Below are positions 15,859 through 26,818 of a stretch of 64,000 bases of DNA, piece by piece (within the stretch, counting starts at the first letter, position 1; each line of letters opens with the position of its first letter). A program made the position numbers and the translations under genes. The notes beneath the pieces are model-generated. The model made no database searches. It saw only the letters and a list, made by a program, of their open reading frames with translations, and was not told where the DNA came from. The DNA is from an uncultured Flavobacteriaceae bacterium (GTDB lineage Bacteria; Bacteroidota; Bacteroidia; Flavobacteriales; Flavobacteriaceae): positions 22,581-86,580 of the forward strand of contig CANKUU010000016.1 of the NCBI GenBank assembly GCA_947486785.1, in the 5' to 3' direction.

Positions 15859-18800
15859 TTAAAACTTGTAGTTTAAAGATAAATTAAACATCGTTCCTAA
15901 TTGGCTAAAGTGGTAGCCATCATAAGTCATCTGAGAATATCTTTGGTTAAACGTGATTAAGTTAGACTGATTTTTGATGAAAGCGGCATCATTAAGTAAG
16001 CCTGCATCTGCCTCGTTCTTAACTTGAAAACTCCACTCTGGTAAAATGTTTAGTAAGTTATTAATGTTTAAAGCGATAGTGAATTTTTCTGAAGCATTAA
16101 AATTAATACCTAAATCAGTAACAACCTTAGGCGTAAACTCAGTAAACAATCTATTATCTAAACCTTGTTGTTGAAATTTAGTTTTACCAAATAAGGTGTT
16201 GTTTAAAGAGAAACCAAATTTATTGATATCGTAGTTAGCACCTAAAATCCACTTCGTTCTTGGTCTAGAAGTAAACAGTAAAGCAGCTTGTGTATCATTG
16301 AATACAGATTGCCCAGCATTTGCAACAATATCAATATTCTTAACATCACCAATAAGTCCATTTTCGAGTGTATAGTTTCCTGATAAATTTAAATCTAATT
16401 TACCTTCACCTAAACCAATACCTTTATAGCCTAAAACTACATCAATACCAGATGTTTTGGTGTCGATAGCATTAGAAAAGAAACTTACATCACTTAAATT
16501 ATTGTCAGCTAAGATGATATCTAAAGGGTTTGCAGGATTACCACTTGGGCCTATTTCTGTTCCTAAAATAATTCTATCATCTACTTCAATATTATAGTAA
16601 TCTAATGTATAAGAGAACTTGTTAATTTTACCTCCAAAGCCAATGGTATAGTTTTTAGATGTTTCAGCATCAAGTTGCTCAACATTTAGTAATGATCTTG
16701 CTTGTGTAGAAACATTATTTATTAAACCACCAACCTGAATACCTTGCCCAGGTACAAAGCTATATTGTGCTTTTTGAGTGTAAATTTGGTGTAAAGTTGG
16801 AGCTCTAAATCCAGTTGAAAGAGAACCTCTTAACGTAAATGCATCACTAAACTTGTAACGAGTACTAAGTTTGTATACGAAGGCATTTCCAAAGTCAGAA
16901 TAGTTTTCAGTTCTTATGGTACCACTTAATAAAAAGGCATCAGATACATCATAATCTAAACTTAAATATCCACCAACATTGTAACGGTTAAAGCTACCAG
17001 CATTTTGTGGAGACGCACCTGCAAATGAATCTGCACCACCTCCGTCATAAGAGGCTAATTCACCTTCAATAACTTCAAAAGTTTCAGTTCTAAATTCTGC
17101 ACCAACACCAATACTAACTTTGTCTGATAACAATCTAGAGAGATCAATGTTTCCTACATTATGCGAAAATCTTGTTCCTCCAGGGTTGAAAGATTGCTGA
17201 CTATTTTCTCGGTAAAGTTGAGAACCTTCTGTTATTTCTCCATCGTCAACACTACCATTTCCATTGGTGTCTACCCAAGTAGAAGGTGAAAATACAACAT
17301 TTCTGTTATGTGTATTGTTCACTTTATAAGTTTGTGTATTTCCACCTGTTGTGAAACTAGCATCAATATTCCAATCATCAATTTTAGATTTGAAACCAAT
17401 AGTAGCGTTATAATCGCTTAATAAACCTTCGAAAGTAGGTACATAACCATCATAACCACCAGCAGTATTTGGATTGTTGCCAGGGAAGAAATCAGCTAAA
17501 TATGGAAAATCTTCTACCGTTCTCCAGTAAGGAGTTCTGTAGTTTGCAAAACTATTTACAGCCTTATAAACGTATGCAGCGTTTGCGTAAAAAGATGTTT
17601 TATCACTAATATCATAACCCATATTTATGGAGAACTTCGCAGCTGCAGTTTCTGGAGAACCATTTATGTTTCCAGCATCAGGTCTTCTACTTAAAAATTC
17701 TTGAACATCAGCGATATCAGCTCCGAAATCAGCAGCTTCACCTGCGGCATCAACAGTACCTGGACGATTAGATAAATTTACCTTAGATAAATCTACCGTG
17801 TAGTTTACAAAACCTTTATCTTCTCCAATAGAACTACCATTATTTAAAGCTACACCAAACATTTCGCCATCACCTTCAGATGTGATACCAGATCTTAAAG
17901 TTACGGAACCTTCGGTAGGACTATTTTTTAATATGATGTTCATTACACCTGCAATAGCATCTGAACCGTATTGAGCAGAAGCACCATCTCTAAGAATTTC
18001 AACTTTCTTAATTGCATCGGTTGGTATTGCAGAAATATCTGCACCTGTTTCACCACGACCTGGAGAGGTTTGTGTATAAAGAAGGGCACTTAAATTTTTT
18101 CTTTTACCATTAATTAAGATTAAAGTTCTACTTGGTCCCATATTTCGAATTTCATACGGGTCTAATAAAGAAGTTGCATCATTTACAGGAGTTTGCACCG
18201 TGTTAAAGGATGGAATTCTATATTGTAGGGCTTTATCAAAAGTAGCTTGACCTGTTGATGTTAATTCTTTTACACCAACTACATCTACTGGTAGGGGAGT
18301 GTCAGTGTTGCTACGTGGTGCAGTTCTAGAGCCCACAACAATCATCTCATCTAACTGCATACCTTCAGAAAGTGTAACATTGATAGAAGATCTACCGCCA
18401 ACTTTTTCCTCTACTGAAGAAAAACCAATATAGCTAAAAACTATCGTAGCATTTTCACCAACGGTAATTTCATAATTACCATCAAAATCAGTAGTTGTTC
18501 CGTTAGAGGTCCCTTTTTCAACAATATTTACCCCTGCTAGAGGTACACCATCTTGATCAAGAACTTTACCTGAAACATTACTTTGAAGAGCAGATATGTC
18601 TGTTATGCTAGCAAAACCTAAACCTTTTGCAGCTTTTGCTTTTTCTACCGCTACCCGTTTCACTTTTTTAGGGTGTACAACGTAATATTTGTTACCTAAA
18701 TAGTCAAAATCAAAATTTGTTTTGTTTTCTAGTTTTGATATGATTTTTCCTAATTTGTTGAATCTATATTCTTCTGGATTAAGATTCGAGCCAGAAATAG

Positions 18801-18972
18801 CATCTGGGTTGTAGGTAAAAAACACTTCATGTGTTTCACTAACCTTGTTAAGAAAATCAGCTAAGGCAACTGTTTTTTCTGAATTACTAATTTTTAGTTC
18901 TGCCGCCCAGCTGGTAACTCCTAAAAATAGGAGTACTAGAAACAGCAAATGTGTACTTTTTTTTCTGTTCAT
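15859..18972 (-). CDS. TonB-dependent outer-membrane receptor with STN signalling domain
   Basis: This is an outer-membrane active-transport receptor of 1037 residues from the ATG at 18972 (a GTG three codons earlier is less likely). It has a signal peptide (about 1-24), an STN (secretin and TonB N-terminal) domain (about 28-85), a carboxypeptidase-D-like domain starting VSGKVLDQDGVPLAGVNI (about 130-200), a plug containing ILINGKRKN and VEILRDGASAQYGSDAIAGV, and a large beta-barrel ending in SLNYKF. An STN domain marks receptors that pass a ligand signal to a FecR-type anti-sigma factor, and exactly such a gene sits 16 bases upstream. No SusD partner is nearby, so the ligand need not be a glycan; it is unknown. 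Confidence 0.93.
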   Translation of the reverse strand: MNRKKSTHLLFLVLLFLGVTSWAAELKISNSEKTVALADFLNKVSETHEVFFTYNPDAISGSNLNPEEYRFNKLGKIISKLENKTNFDFDYLGNKYYVVHPKKVKRVAVEKAKAAKGLGFASITDISALQSNVSGKVLDQDGVPLAGVNIVEKGTSNGTTTDFDGNYEITVGENATIVFSYIGFSSVEEKVGGRSSINVTLSEGMQLDEMIVVGSRTAPRSNTDTPLPVDVVGVKELTSTGQATFDKALQYRIPSFNTVQTPVNDATSLLDPYEIRNMGPSRTLILINGKRKNLSALLYTQTSPGRGETGADISAIPTDAIKKVEILRDGASAQYGSDAIAGVMNIILKNSPTEGSVTLRSGITSEGDGEMFGVALNNGSSIGEDKGFVNYTVDLSKVNLSNRPGTVDAAGEAADFGADIADVQEFLSRRPDAGNINGSPETAAAKFSINMGYDISDKTSFYANAAYVYKAVNSFANYRTPYWRTVEDFPYLADFFPGNNPNTAGGYDGYVPTFEGLLSDYNATIGFKSKIDDWNIDASFTTGGNTQTYKVNNTHNRNVVFSPSTWVDTNGNGSVDDGEITEGSQLYRENSQQSFNPGGTRFSHNVGNIDLSRLLSDKVSIGVGAEFRTETFEVIEGELASYDGGGADSFAGASPQNAGSFNRYNVGGYLSLDYDVSDAFLLSGTIRTENYSDFGNAFVYKLSTRYKFSDAFTLRGSLSTGFRAPTLHQIYTQKAQYSFVPGQGIQVGGLINNVSTQARSLLNVEQLDAETSKNYTIGFGGKINKFSYTLDYYNIEVDDRIILGTEIGPSGNPANPLDIILADNNLSDVSFFSNAIDTKTSGIDVVLGYKGIGLGEGKLDLNLSGNYTLENGLIGDVKNIDIVANAGQSVFNDTQAALLFTSRPRTKWILGANYDINKFGFSLNNTLFGKTKFQQQGLDNRLFTEFTPKVVTDLGINFNASEKFTIALNINNLLNILPEWSFQVKNEADAGLLNDAAFIKNQSNLITFNQRYSQMTYDGYHFSQLGTMFNLSLNYKF

Positions 18973-18988
18973 AATGTTCACTTTTAGT

Positions 18989-20014
18989 TTATTGATTTTT
19001 AAAAAGTTTTAATGTATTGTCTTTTTGGACAATTTTGGTTCCCGTCGATTTTTCTATTGCTGACAAACAAATTTTAAGGTTTTGGTTGGGTATACCCCCA
19101 GTTAATACTAGTTTTTTAAGTTTTTCGTCGTTAAATTCTATATTAACGCCATAGGCTTGTTTTAAATTAATCATAACTTCTTCAAGGGAGGTATTGTTAA
19201 AAACATATGTACCATCTCTCCAAATTGAATAAGAAAGCTCTTTTGTAACCTTTTCGTGACTTATGGCATTGTGCGCTTTAGAAAAAGAAACTAATTCACC
19301 TGGAACCATTTCTTTTGTACGCCCGTTATCTAAAATTAAATGAACTGATCCCTCGTCTAACAAAACATCTGTTTTCATTTTACGAGTATTCACATGAAAT
19401 TGAGTACCATATACCTCAACTCTTAAATCTTTTGTATTTACCCAAAATTTAGCTTTGGTGCTGGGAATGGGTTTGACTTTAAAATATGCCTCACCTTTTA
19501 ATTCTATATTTCTAGGATTGCCTTTGGAGTATTTTATTTCAGAATTGCCATTTAAAACTACCGAGGTGCCATCAGGTAGTTTTAAATCAATAATTTCTCC
19601 AAAACCAGTTTTATGAATAGTTTCTGATGAATTAATTTGGGTTATTCCATTAGAAAAAATGAAAAACAATAAGATTGCTGCTGCTGCTGAGCATGCGTAA
19701 ATCCAGTTTTTGGTTTTTCTGAAAAAATTTCTTTTTAATGGAATTACTTCGTTTCTTTCTTGCTCTTTCTTTTCAATTAATCTAAGAACAGTTTGCAACT
19801 CTAAATCAATTTTTTCTTGAGTAATAGGCTCTTTTTTAAAGGTTATGCCTGTTATAATTGATTTTGCATTATAAACTTCTTCAGCCTTATTAGGATTGTT
19901 TTTAATCCAAGTGGTCCAAAATTCCATATCATTTTGGTTACACTCCTTCGCCCAGTTTATAAAGGAAGAATCGTTCAAAAGAAGATCAAGAAAAGACTGT
20001 TTATTATTAACCAT
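18989..20014 (-). CDS. FecR-family anti-sigma factor
   Basis: This is a 341-residue inner-membrane regulator. The cytoplasmic N-terminus (1-100) contains the WAKECN...FWTTWIKNNPNKA segment typical of anti-sigma domains in Bacteroidota; one hydrophobic span runs over about 103-121; the periplasmic part holds the FecR domain (LPDGTSVVLNGNSEIKYS, about 146-163) and a C-terminal DUF4974-like module (TSLEEVMINLKQAYGVNIEF). It should hold the sigma factor encoded just upstream until the STN domain of the receptor encoded downstream signals. The gene order sigma, FecR, receptor gives a self-contained circuit. Confidence 0.92.
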   Translation of the reverse strand: MVNNKQSFLDLLLNDSSFINWAKECNQNDMEFWTTWIKNNPNKAEEVYNAKSIITGITFKKEPITQEKIDLELQTVLRLIEKKEQERNEVIPLKRNFFRKTKNWIYACSAAAAILLFFIFSNGITQINSSETIHKTGFGEIIDLKLPDGTSVVLNGNSEIKYSKGNPRNIELKGEAYFKVKPIPSTKAKFWVNTKDLRVEVYGTQFHVNTRKMKTDVLLDEGSVHLILDNGRTKEMVPGELVSFSKAHNAISHEKVTKELSYSIWRDGTYVFNNTSLEEVMINLKQAYGVNIEFNDEKLKKLVLTGGIPNQNLKICLSAIEKSTGTKIVQKDNTLKLFKNQ

Positions 20015-20080
20015 AGCATTACTCTTACTCTTAAAGAGACTTAAGTTGTAATAGTATACCCTATTTTTTTAAAAAAAAAA

Positions 20081-20659
20081 TTAATTAATTTGTAGAATCC
20101 TCTTAATTTCTTGAAGTTCGGCGTGATTTCTTAATTTGTAAAAAGCTTTCTGGAGTGTGTTTTGTACACTTTGATATTTTACATTCATTACTTCAGCTAT
20201 TTCCTTAGTTGATAGCTCGCTGTAGTATTTAAGATATACAGTTTCTCTTTCTCTTGTAGATAGCGTATTCAATAACTTTGCAAGTACTTTGGCTCTAATA
20301 TTTATAAATTCTTGCTCAACTAAAATGTCCTCGTTTGAAAAAACAAAGGCGTTTGAATTTTCTATTAACTTATCGTAAGAGCTAAAGTTACGGGCTCTTT
20401 TTAGCGCTTTTAGCAAAGATCTCCTGAAAGAAACAAAAAAATAAGATTTGATATTAACAATGTTTCCCAGTTTTTTTCGATTTTCATGCAGATAAACAAA
20501 AAAACTCTGTAAGCAGTCTTCGGTTAATTTATGATCTCCTGAAATTTTTAGACCGTAATTATGTAAGGATGAGTAGTAAGTCTTAAATAAGGTAGAAAAT
20601 GCGTTCATGTCACCCTCTACAAACAGATGCCAAATAGATTTTTCAAAGGATGAACTCAT
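20081..20659 (-). CDS. ECF RNA polymerase sigma factor
   Basis: This is a sigma-70-family factor of the extracytoplasmic function type, 192 residues from the ATG at 20659; an upstream ATG would add a hydrophobic tail not seen in this family. Region 2 covers about residues 18-85 (FSTLFKTYYSSLHNYG ... DCLQSFFVYLHENRKKL), and region 4 contains LSTRERETVYLKYYSELSTKEIAEVM followed by a helix-turn-helix (KYQSVQNTLQKAFYKLR). It is the first gene of the sigma-FecR-receptor operon and probably activates it, but I could not identify a recognisable ECF promoter. Confidence 0.93.
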   Translation of the reverse strand: MSSSFEKSIWHLFVEGDMNAFSTLFKTYYSSLHNYGLKISGDHKLTEDCLQSFFVYLHENRKKLGNIVNIKSYFFVSFRRSLLKALKRARNFSSYDKLIENSNAFVFSNEDILVEQEFINIRAKVLAKLLNTLSTRERETVYLKYYSELSTKEIAEVMNVKYQSVQNTLQKAFYKLRNHAELQEIKRILQIN

Positions 20660-20759
20660 AAAATGATTTGATGGACTCCGCAATATATTAAATTTTATTA
20701 ATATACTGATAAAACACATTTTTTAGAGCTAATAAGTATTTATATGAAAATGCTATGTA

Positions 20760-20791
20760 TTTGACTTTCAACATATTAAAATTTACTTTTG
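20760..20791 (+). promoter_or_regulatory. ychF promoter overlapped by a perfect inverted repeat
   Basis: TTTG (20760-20763), 20 bases, then TACTTTTG (20784-20791) matches the Bacteroidota promoter. A perfect 9+5+9 inverted repeat, AATTTACTT (20780-20788) and AAGTAAATT (20794-20802), covers the -7 element and the predicted start, so a repressor site or a 5'-terminal RNA hairpin is possible. A second -7-like element, TATATTTG, is at 20880-20887, 19 bases before the ychF ATG. Confidence 0.55.
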
Positions 20792-20906
20792 CGAAGTAAA
20801 TTTCTTCTTAAAATATTGTTTTATATCCTCATATTCATCTGATAAGAAGAAGAATCACTTAAGATTTAATACAATAAACTATATTTGCGCCCAAATTATA
20901 TTTAAA

Positions 20907-22001
20907 ATGAAAGCAGGTATTGTAGGATTGCCCAATGTAGGTAAGTCAACACTTTTTAATTGTTTATCAAATGCAAAGGCACAAAGCGCTAACTTTCCGT
21001 TTTGTACTATTGAGCCCAATATTGGAGTTGTAAATGTACCTGATCCGCGGTTAGAGAAATTAGAAGCTATTGTAAATCCAGAGCGTGTTTTGCCAGCTAC
21101 AGTTGAGATTGTTGACATTGCTGGTTTAGTTAAAGGTGCAAGTAAAGGGGAGGGTTTAGGAAATCAGTTTCTTGGTAATATTCGAGAAACAGACGCCATT
21201 CTTCATGTTTTGCGTTGCTTTGATAATGATAACATTGTTCATGTTGATGGTTCTGTAGATCCAATTAGAGACAAAGAAACCATTGATATGGAATTACAGT
21301 TGAAAGATTTAGATACCGTAGAAAAGAAGTATGAAAAGGTAAAGCGAACTGCCAAAACAGGAAATAAGGAAGCTCAAAAAGAAGAAGCGGTTTTACTTGC
21401 AATCAAAAATGGCTTAGAAGCTGGTATTTCCGTGCGAGCCATAGAAATTTCAAAAGAAGATAGAGCTGAATATGTAAATCCGTTACAGTTTATAACTGAT
21501 AAGCCTGTAATGTATGTTTGTAATGTAGATGAAGACGCCGCCGTTTCTGGCAACTCATATGTAGACAAGGTAAAAGCTGCTGTGGCTAGTGAGAATGCAG
21601 AGGTTGTTGTTTTAGCTGTTGGTACAGAAGCCGATATTACAGAATTAGATACCTACGAAGAGCGACAGATGTTTTTGGAAGACTTAGGCTTGTCTGAACC
21701 TGGTTCGGCCAAATTAATTAGAGGCGCTTATAAACTTTTAAATCTAGAGACCTATTTTACCGCAGGAGTTAAAGAGGTTCGAGCATGGACGATTTCAATA
21801 GGGGCAACGGCTCCTCAGGCTGCAGGTGTAATTCATACCGACTTTGAAAAAGGATTTATTAGAGCAGAAGTTATTGCTTATCAAGACTATATTACTTTTG
21901 GTAGTGAAGCAAAAGTGAAAGAAGCAGGTAAAATGCGTGTTGAAGGCAAAGACTATATTGTTAAAGATGGTGATATTATGCATTTTAGATTTAATGTTTA
22001 G
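20907..22001 (+). CDS. ychF: YchF/OLA1 family ribosome-binding ATPase
   Basis: This is a 364-residue Obg-related P-loop protein that hydrolyses ATP rather than GTP and binds ribosomes. The P-loop GLPNVGKS (7-14), switch region and [20 protein letters not shown] (G3) are intact. The G4 position reads NVDE in place of NKXD, the change that gives ATP preference. The C-terminal TGS domain (about 280-363) includes [20 protein letters not shown] and ends [13 protein letters not shown]. The length is standard. It is a single-gene unit with a possible double promoter (see 20760-20791). Confidence 0.97.
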   Translation: MKAGIVGLPNVGKSTLFNCLSNAKAQSANFPFCTIEPNIGVVNVPDPRLEKLEAIVNPERVLPATVEIVDIAGLVKGASKGEGLGNQFLGNIRETDAILHVLRCFDNDNIVHVDGSVDPIRDKETIDMELQLKDLDTVEKKYEKVKRTAKTGNKEAQKEEAVLLAIKNGLEAGISVRAIEISKEDRAEYVNPLQFITDKPVMYVCNVDEDAAVSGNSYVDKVKAAVASENAEVVVLAVGTEADITELDTYEERQMFLEDLGLSEPGSAKLIRGAYKLLNLETYFTAGVKEVRAWTISIGATAPQAAGVIHTDFEKGFIRAEVIAYQDYITFGSEAKVKEAGKMRVEGKDYIVKDGDIMHFRFNV

Positions 22002-22164
22002 TAAAGTCAACCTATAAATTATACTTTTTTACTTGATTAAGTCTTTGGGTTTTTAATACTATCAACAATACAAAGTGATGCTTTGTTAATTACTTTACGC
22101 GGCCAAGGTTTCTTTTTTTTTTAAGTAGTCTTATATTAGCGTTACTACATTTTAAATCTTTTAA

Positions 22165-24024
22165 ATGGCTGATAACTCCCAATATACAGAAGACAATATC
22201 CGTTCATTAGATTGGAAAGAGCATATACGTATGCGCCCTGGCATGTATATTGGTAAGCTTGGTGATGGATCCTCAGCAGATGATGGGGTTTACATTCTTT
22301 TAAAAGAAGTCATTGATAACTGTATTGATGAATTTGTAATGGGGGCCGGTAAAACCATAGAGATTCGAATTAAAGATGGCCTTGTTAAGGTGCGCGATTA
22401 TGGTCGAGGAATTCCCTTAGGAAAGGTAGTTGATGTTGTTTCTAAGATGAATACGGGCGGTAAGTATGATTCTCGTGCATTTAAAAAATCAGTAGGGTTA
22501 AATGGGGTGGGGACCAAAGCTGTAAATGCACTCTCTAGTTTTTTTGAAGTACAATCAGCACGAGATAGCCAAATTAAGACCGCAGAATTTAGTCAAGGTA
22601 TTTTATTAAAAGAATTAGGACCGGTTGAATCCTCGCAGCGAAAAGGTACTAAAGTTACTTTTCGACCAGATGAAGCTATTTTTAAAAAATACAAATATCG
22701 CAATGAGTATGTAGAACGTATGTTGAAAAACTACGTGTATTTAAACCCTGGTTTAACCATAGATTTTAATGGTCAAAAATTCTATTCAGAAAATGGACTC
22801 AAAGATCTTTTAGAAGATAACAACAATGTTGATGATTTTCTATATCCGGTAATTCATTTGAAGGGAGATGATATAGAGGTTGCTATTACCCATAGCAAAA
22901 CGCAATATAGCGAAGAATATCATTCGTTTGTTAATGGTCAAAATACAACACAAGGAGGTACGCATCAAACAGCTTTTCGTGAAGCTTTAGTGCGCACTAT
23001 TCGTGAGTTTTATGGTAAAACGTATGACCCATCTGATATTCGTAAGTCTATTATATCAGCAATAGCGGTTAAAGTTATGGAGCCTGTTTTTGAAAGTCAA
23101 ACTAAAACAAAATTAGGTTCTACGGATATGGGAGGTGATCTACCTACGGTTCGTACCTATATCAACGATTTTGTTGGAAAGTACCTAGATAATTATTTGC
23201 ATAAAAACCCAGAAGTAGCAGAGGCGCTGCAACGTAAGATTTTACAAGCCGAGCGCGAACGTAAAGAGTTATCGGGTATACGAAAGCTAGCTAAAGACAG
23301 AGCTAAGAAAGCCAGTCTTCACAATAAAAAATTACGTGATTGTCGTATTCATTTAGGAGACACTAAAAAAGATAGAAATCTAGAAAGTACCTTATTTATC
23401 ACCGAGGGTGATTCGGCTTCTGGTTCTATCACAAAATCTCGTGATGTAAATACGCAAGCCGTATTCAGTTTAAAGGGAAAACCTTTAAATTCTTACGGCA
23501 TGTCAAAGAAGATTGTTTATGAGAATGAGGAGTTTAACTTGCTGCAAGCTGCCTTAAATATAGAAGATTCGATGGAAGATCTTCGCTATAACAATATTGT
23601 AATTGCTACAGATGCAGATGTAGATGGTATGCATATTAGATTGCTTTTGATTACCTTTTTTCTACAGTTTTTTCCAGAATTGATTAAAGAAAACCATCTT
23701 TACATATTACAAACTCCGCTTTTTAGAGTTCGTAACAAAAAAGAAACCATTTATTGTTACAGCGAAGAAGAACGAGGAAATGCTGTTAAAAAACTTACAG
23801 GTAAACCTGAAATTACACGATTTAAAGGTTTAGGTGAAATTTCACCAGACGAATTTGTGCATTTTATTGGAGCAGATATCAGGTTAGAGCCGGTAATGTT
23901 AGATAAGGCAATGTCGATCGATGACTTACTAAGTTTTTATATGGGTAAAAATACGCCCGATCGTCAAAAATTTATTATTGAAAACCTTAAAGTTGAAATT
24001 GATTTAGTTGAAGAAAGTCAGTAA
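22165..24024 (+). CDS. parE: DNA topoisomerase IV subunit B
   Basis: This is the ATPase subunit of topoisomerase IV, which unlinks daughter chromosomes. The GHKL fold carries EVIDNCIDE (Glu48, Asn52), DYGRGIP and [14 protein letters not shown]; the TOPRIM domain shows EGDSASGS (from Glu414) and DADVDG (483-488). At 619 residues it fits ParE, and the gene directly before a parC supports ParE over GyrB. The spacing to parC is 36 bases, so they form an operon. Start ATG at 22165. Confidence 0.95.
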   Translation: MADNSQYTEDNIRSLDWKEHIRMRPGMYIGKLGDGSSADDGVYILLKEVIDNCIDEFVMGAGKTIEIRIKDGLVKVRDYGRGIPLGKVVDVVSKMNTGGKYDSRAFKKSVGLNGVGTKAVNALSSFFEVQSARDSQIKTAEFSQGILLKELGPVESSQRKGTKVTFRPDEAIFKKYKYRNEYVERMLKNYVYLNPGLTIDFNGQKFYSENGLKDLLEDNNNVDDFLYPVIHLKGDDIEVAITHSKTQYSEEYHSFVNGQNTTQGGTHQTAFREALVRTIREFYGKTYDPSDIRKSIISAIAVKVMEPVFESQTKTKLGSTDMGGDLPTVRTYINDFVGKYLDNYLHKNPEVAEALQRKILQAERERKELSGIRKLAKDRAKKASLHNKKLRDCRIHLGDTKKDRNLESTLFITEGDSASGSITKSRDVNTQAVFSLKGKPLNSYGMSKKIVYENEEFNLLQAALNIEDSMEDLRYNNIVIATDADVDGMHIRLLLITFFLQFFPELIKENHLYILQTPLFRVRNKKETIYCYSEEERGNAVKKLTGKPEITRFKGLGEISPDEFVHFIGADIRLEPVMLDKAMSIDDLLSFYMGKNTPDRQKFIIENLKVEIDLVEESQ

Positions 24025-24060
24025 AATCATAACCAAACCAAAAATAGTTAGTAATCCTTT

Positions 24061-26814
24061 ATGGAAGAGAACGAAGAAGATTTAAACCTACCTGCTGGTT
24101 CAGAGAAAAGTGCTGCCGATGACACAGGTAATGCTAATGATACTTCAGAAAATGAGGAGCTAAATAGCCAAGAAGGTGTTTCGGAAGTAGATAAAGACCA
24201 TACGCTTACTAGGGTTTCTGGTATGTACAAAGACTGGTTTTTAGATTATGCCTCATACGTAATTTTAGAACGCGCTGTGCCTGCAATAGAAGATGGTTTT
24301 AAACCTGTTCAAAGACGCATAATGCACGCTCTTAAAGAGTTAGACGATGGTAGATATAATAAGGTCGCAAATGTAGTAGGGCATACTATGCAATATCATC
24401 CACATGGTGATGCTAGTATAGCAGATGCAATGGTGCAAATGGGCCAAAAAGACCTATTAATTGATACGCAAGGTAACTGGGGAAATATACTAACAGGAGA
24501 TCGAGCTGCAGCTTCAAGATATATTGAAGCAAGGCTTTCGAAGTTTGCGTTAGATGTTGTCTTTAGTCCCAAAATTACGGAATGGCAACAATCGTACGAT
24601 GGCCGAAAAAAAGAACCTGTAAACCTTCCTGTGATGTTTCCTCTTCTTTTGGCTCAAGGGGCAGAGGGAATTGCAGTAGGATTATCTACAAAAGTTTTAC
24701 CTCATAATTTTATAGAGCTTATTGATGCATCTATCAAGCATTTGAAAGGGCAACGATTTAAATTATTTCCTGATTTTCCTACCTCTGGCATCATAGATGT
24801 CACTAATTATAATGATGGACTAAGAGGTGGAAAGATACGGGTGCGTGCTAAAATAGCTACGTTGAATAAAAATACACTGGTTATCAACGAGATACCTTAT
24901 GGCACTAATACTTCTTCTTTAAAAGATTCTATCCTTAAAGCAAATGAAAAAGGCAAAATAAAAGTAAAAAAAATTGAGGATAATACAGCCGCAGAAGTTG
25001 AAATTTTGATTCATTTGCCAACAGGAATATCCCCCGATAAAACCATTGATGCACTATATGCCTTTACCTCATGTGAATCTTCTATTTCGCCTTTAGGATG
25101 TATTATTGAAGATAATAAGCCTTTGTTTATTGGGGTAACAGAGATGTTAAAGCGCTCTACAGATGCAACCGTAGATCTATTAAAGCAAGAATTAGAAATT
25201 CAATTAAATGAGTTAGAAGAGCAGTGGCATGCAGCATCTTTAGAACGAATTTTTATTGAAAACAGAATATATAGAGATATTGAAGATGAGGAAACCTGGG
25301 AGGGTGTGATTTCTGCGATAGATAAAGGTCTAAAGCCTTTTACCAAACATTTAAAAAGAGCGGTTACCGAAGAGGATATTTTACGTTTAACAGAAATCAA
25401 AATTAAAAAGATATCTAAATTTGACTTAGATAAAGCACAGCAGCATCTTGATAATTTACAAGAAAAAATTGCAGAAGTACAGCATCACCTTGCCAATTTA
25501 ACAGACTATGCTATTTCCTATTTTAAAAGGTTGAAAGATACCTATGGTAAAGGAAAAGAACGAAAATCTGAAATACGCATTTTTGATGATATTGAGGCTA
25601 CTAAAGTAGTCATGCGAAACACAAAACTTTATGTCAATAGAGAAGAAGGATTTGTTGGCACTTCTTTACGTAGAGATGAGTACGTAACTGATTGTGCCGA
25701 TATTGATGATGTTATTGTTTTTACTAAAGATGGACACATGATGGTGACAAAAGTTGATTCTAAAACTTTTGTAGGTAAAAACATTGTACACGTAGCAATT
25801 TTTAAGAAAAAAGATAAACGCACCACGTATAATCTAATTTATAAAGATGGAAAAGGTGGTCCGAGCTACGTGAAACGTTTTAATGTAACTAGTATCACAA
25901 GAGATAAATTATATCCATTGGGTTCTGGTAAGGCAGGAACAGATGTACTCTATTTTTCTGCAAATCCAAATGGGGAAGCCGAAATTGTTACGGTGCTATT
26001 ACGCCAGGTAGGAAGTATTAAAAAACTGAAGTGGGATCTTGATTTTTCAGCTGTTTTAATTAAAGGAAGAAGTTCTAAAGGAAATCTTGTTTCTAAATAC
26101 TCGGTAAAACGTATCGAATTGAAAGAAAAAGGTGTTTCTACCCTAAAACCTCGTAAGATATGGTTTGATGATGTGGTTCGAAGATTAAATGTAGATGGAA
26201 GAGGTGAGTTATTAGGTGAGTTTAGAGGAGAAGATTTGATATTAATTGTAAATCAAAAAGGAGAAGTAAAAACCATTATGCCGACCTTAACTTCTCACTT
26301 TGATGATGACATGGTGCTTTTAGAAAAATGGAACCCTAAAAAACCTATAACTGCCGTTTATTTTGAAGGAGAGAAAGAGCGGTATTATGTAAAACGCTTC
26401 TTAATTGAGAATGAAAAGAAAGAAGAATTAATTATTACAGAACATCCAAAATCTGCTTTAGAGTTGATATCAACAGATTGGCGTCCAGTAATAGAAATTG
26501 AATTTTACAAACAGAGAGGTAAAGATACTAAATCAAACTTAGTTGTTGATTTAGAGGATTTTATATCAATAAAAGGAATAAAAGCTTTAGGTAATCAATT
26601 AACTTCTGAAAAAGTTAAAAATATAAACGCCTTAGCGCCTTTACCATATGAGGAACCTGAAACAAACGTTGAAAGTTCTATAGGTAACGAAGAAGTTAAT
26701 GAAGCGTTGAAGGACCATGAAAATGGGCAAAGTCCTTCAGAGTCAACTAGTGCAGAAAGTTCAAAAGATGACTCTGATGGGGCTGATGATGAAGGTCAAA
26801 TAACATTGTTTTAA
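24061..26814 (+). CDS. parC: DNA topoisomerase IV subunit A
   Basis: This is the DNA-cleaving subunit of topoisomerase IV. The active tyrosine is Tyr154 in AAASRYIEARL; the winged-helix QRRIMHALKELDDGRYNK and the GDRAAASRY block are typical. The N-terminal 45 residues are acidic and low in complexity, and the C-terminus (about 855-917) is a disordered tail rich in Glu, Ser and Asp, both longer than in enterobacterial ParC; the beta-propeller-like region lies between about 520 and 850. At 917 residues it is a long form, as in other Bacteroidota. parE precedes it and mscL follows after 4 bases. Confidence 0.95.
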   Translation: MEENEEDLNLPAGSEKSAADDTGNANDTSENEELNSQEGVSEVDKDHTLTRVSGMYKDWFLDYASYVILERAVPAIEDGFKPVQRRIMHALKELDDGRYNKVANVVGHTMQYHPHGDASIADAMVQMGQKDLLIDTQGNWGNILTGDRAAASRYIEARLSKFALDVVFSPKITEWQQSYDGRKKEPVNLPVMFPLLLAQGAEGIAVGLSTKVLPHNFIELIDASIKHLKGQRFKLFPDFPTSGIIDVTNYNDGLRGGKIRVRAKIATLNKNTLVINEIPYGTNTSSLKDSILKANEKGKIKVKKIEDNTAAEVEILIHLPTGISPDKTIDALYAFTSCESSISPLGCIIEDNKPLFIGVTEMLKRSTDATVDLLKQELEIQLNELEEQWHAASLERIFIENRIYRDIEDEETWEGVISAIDKGLKPFTKHLKRAVTEEDILRLTEIKIKKISKFDLDKAQQHLDNLQEKIAEVQHHLANLTDYAISYFKRLKDTYGKGKERKSEIRIFDDIEATKVVMRNTKLYVNREEGFVGTSLRRDEYVTDCADIDDVIVFTKDGHMMVTKVDSKTFVGKNIVHVAIFKKKDKRTTYNLIYKDGKGGPSYVKRFNVTSITRDKLYPLGSGKAGTDVLYFSANPNGEAEIVTVLLRQVGSIKKLKWDLDFSAVLIKGRSSKGNLVSKYSVKRIELKEKGVSTLKPRKIWFDDVVRRLNVDGRGELLGEFRGEDLILIVNQKGEVKTIMPTLTSHFDDDMVLLEKWNPKKPITAVYFEGEKERYYVKRFLIENEKKEELIITEHPKSALELISTDWRPVIEIEFYKQRGKDTKSNLVVDLEDFISIKGIKALGNQLTSEKVKNINALAPLPYEEPETNVESSIGNEEVNEALKDHENGQSPSESTSAESSKDDSDGADDEGQITLF

Positions 26815-26818
26815 TAGA

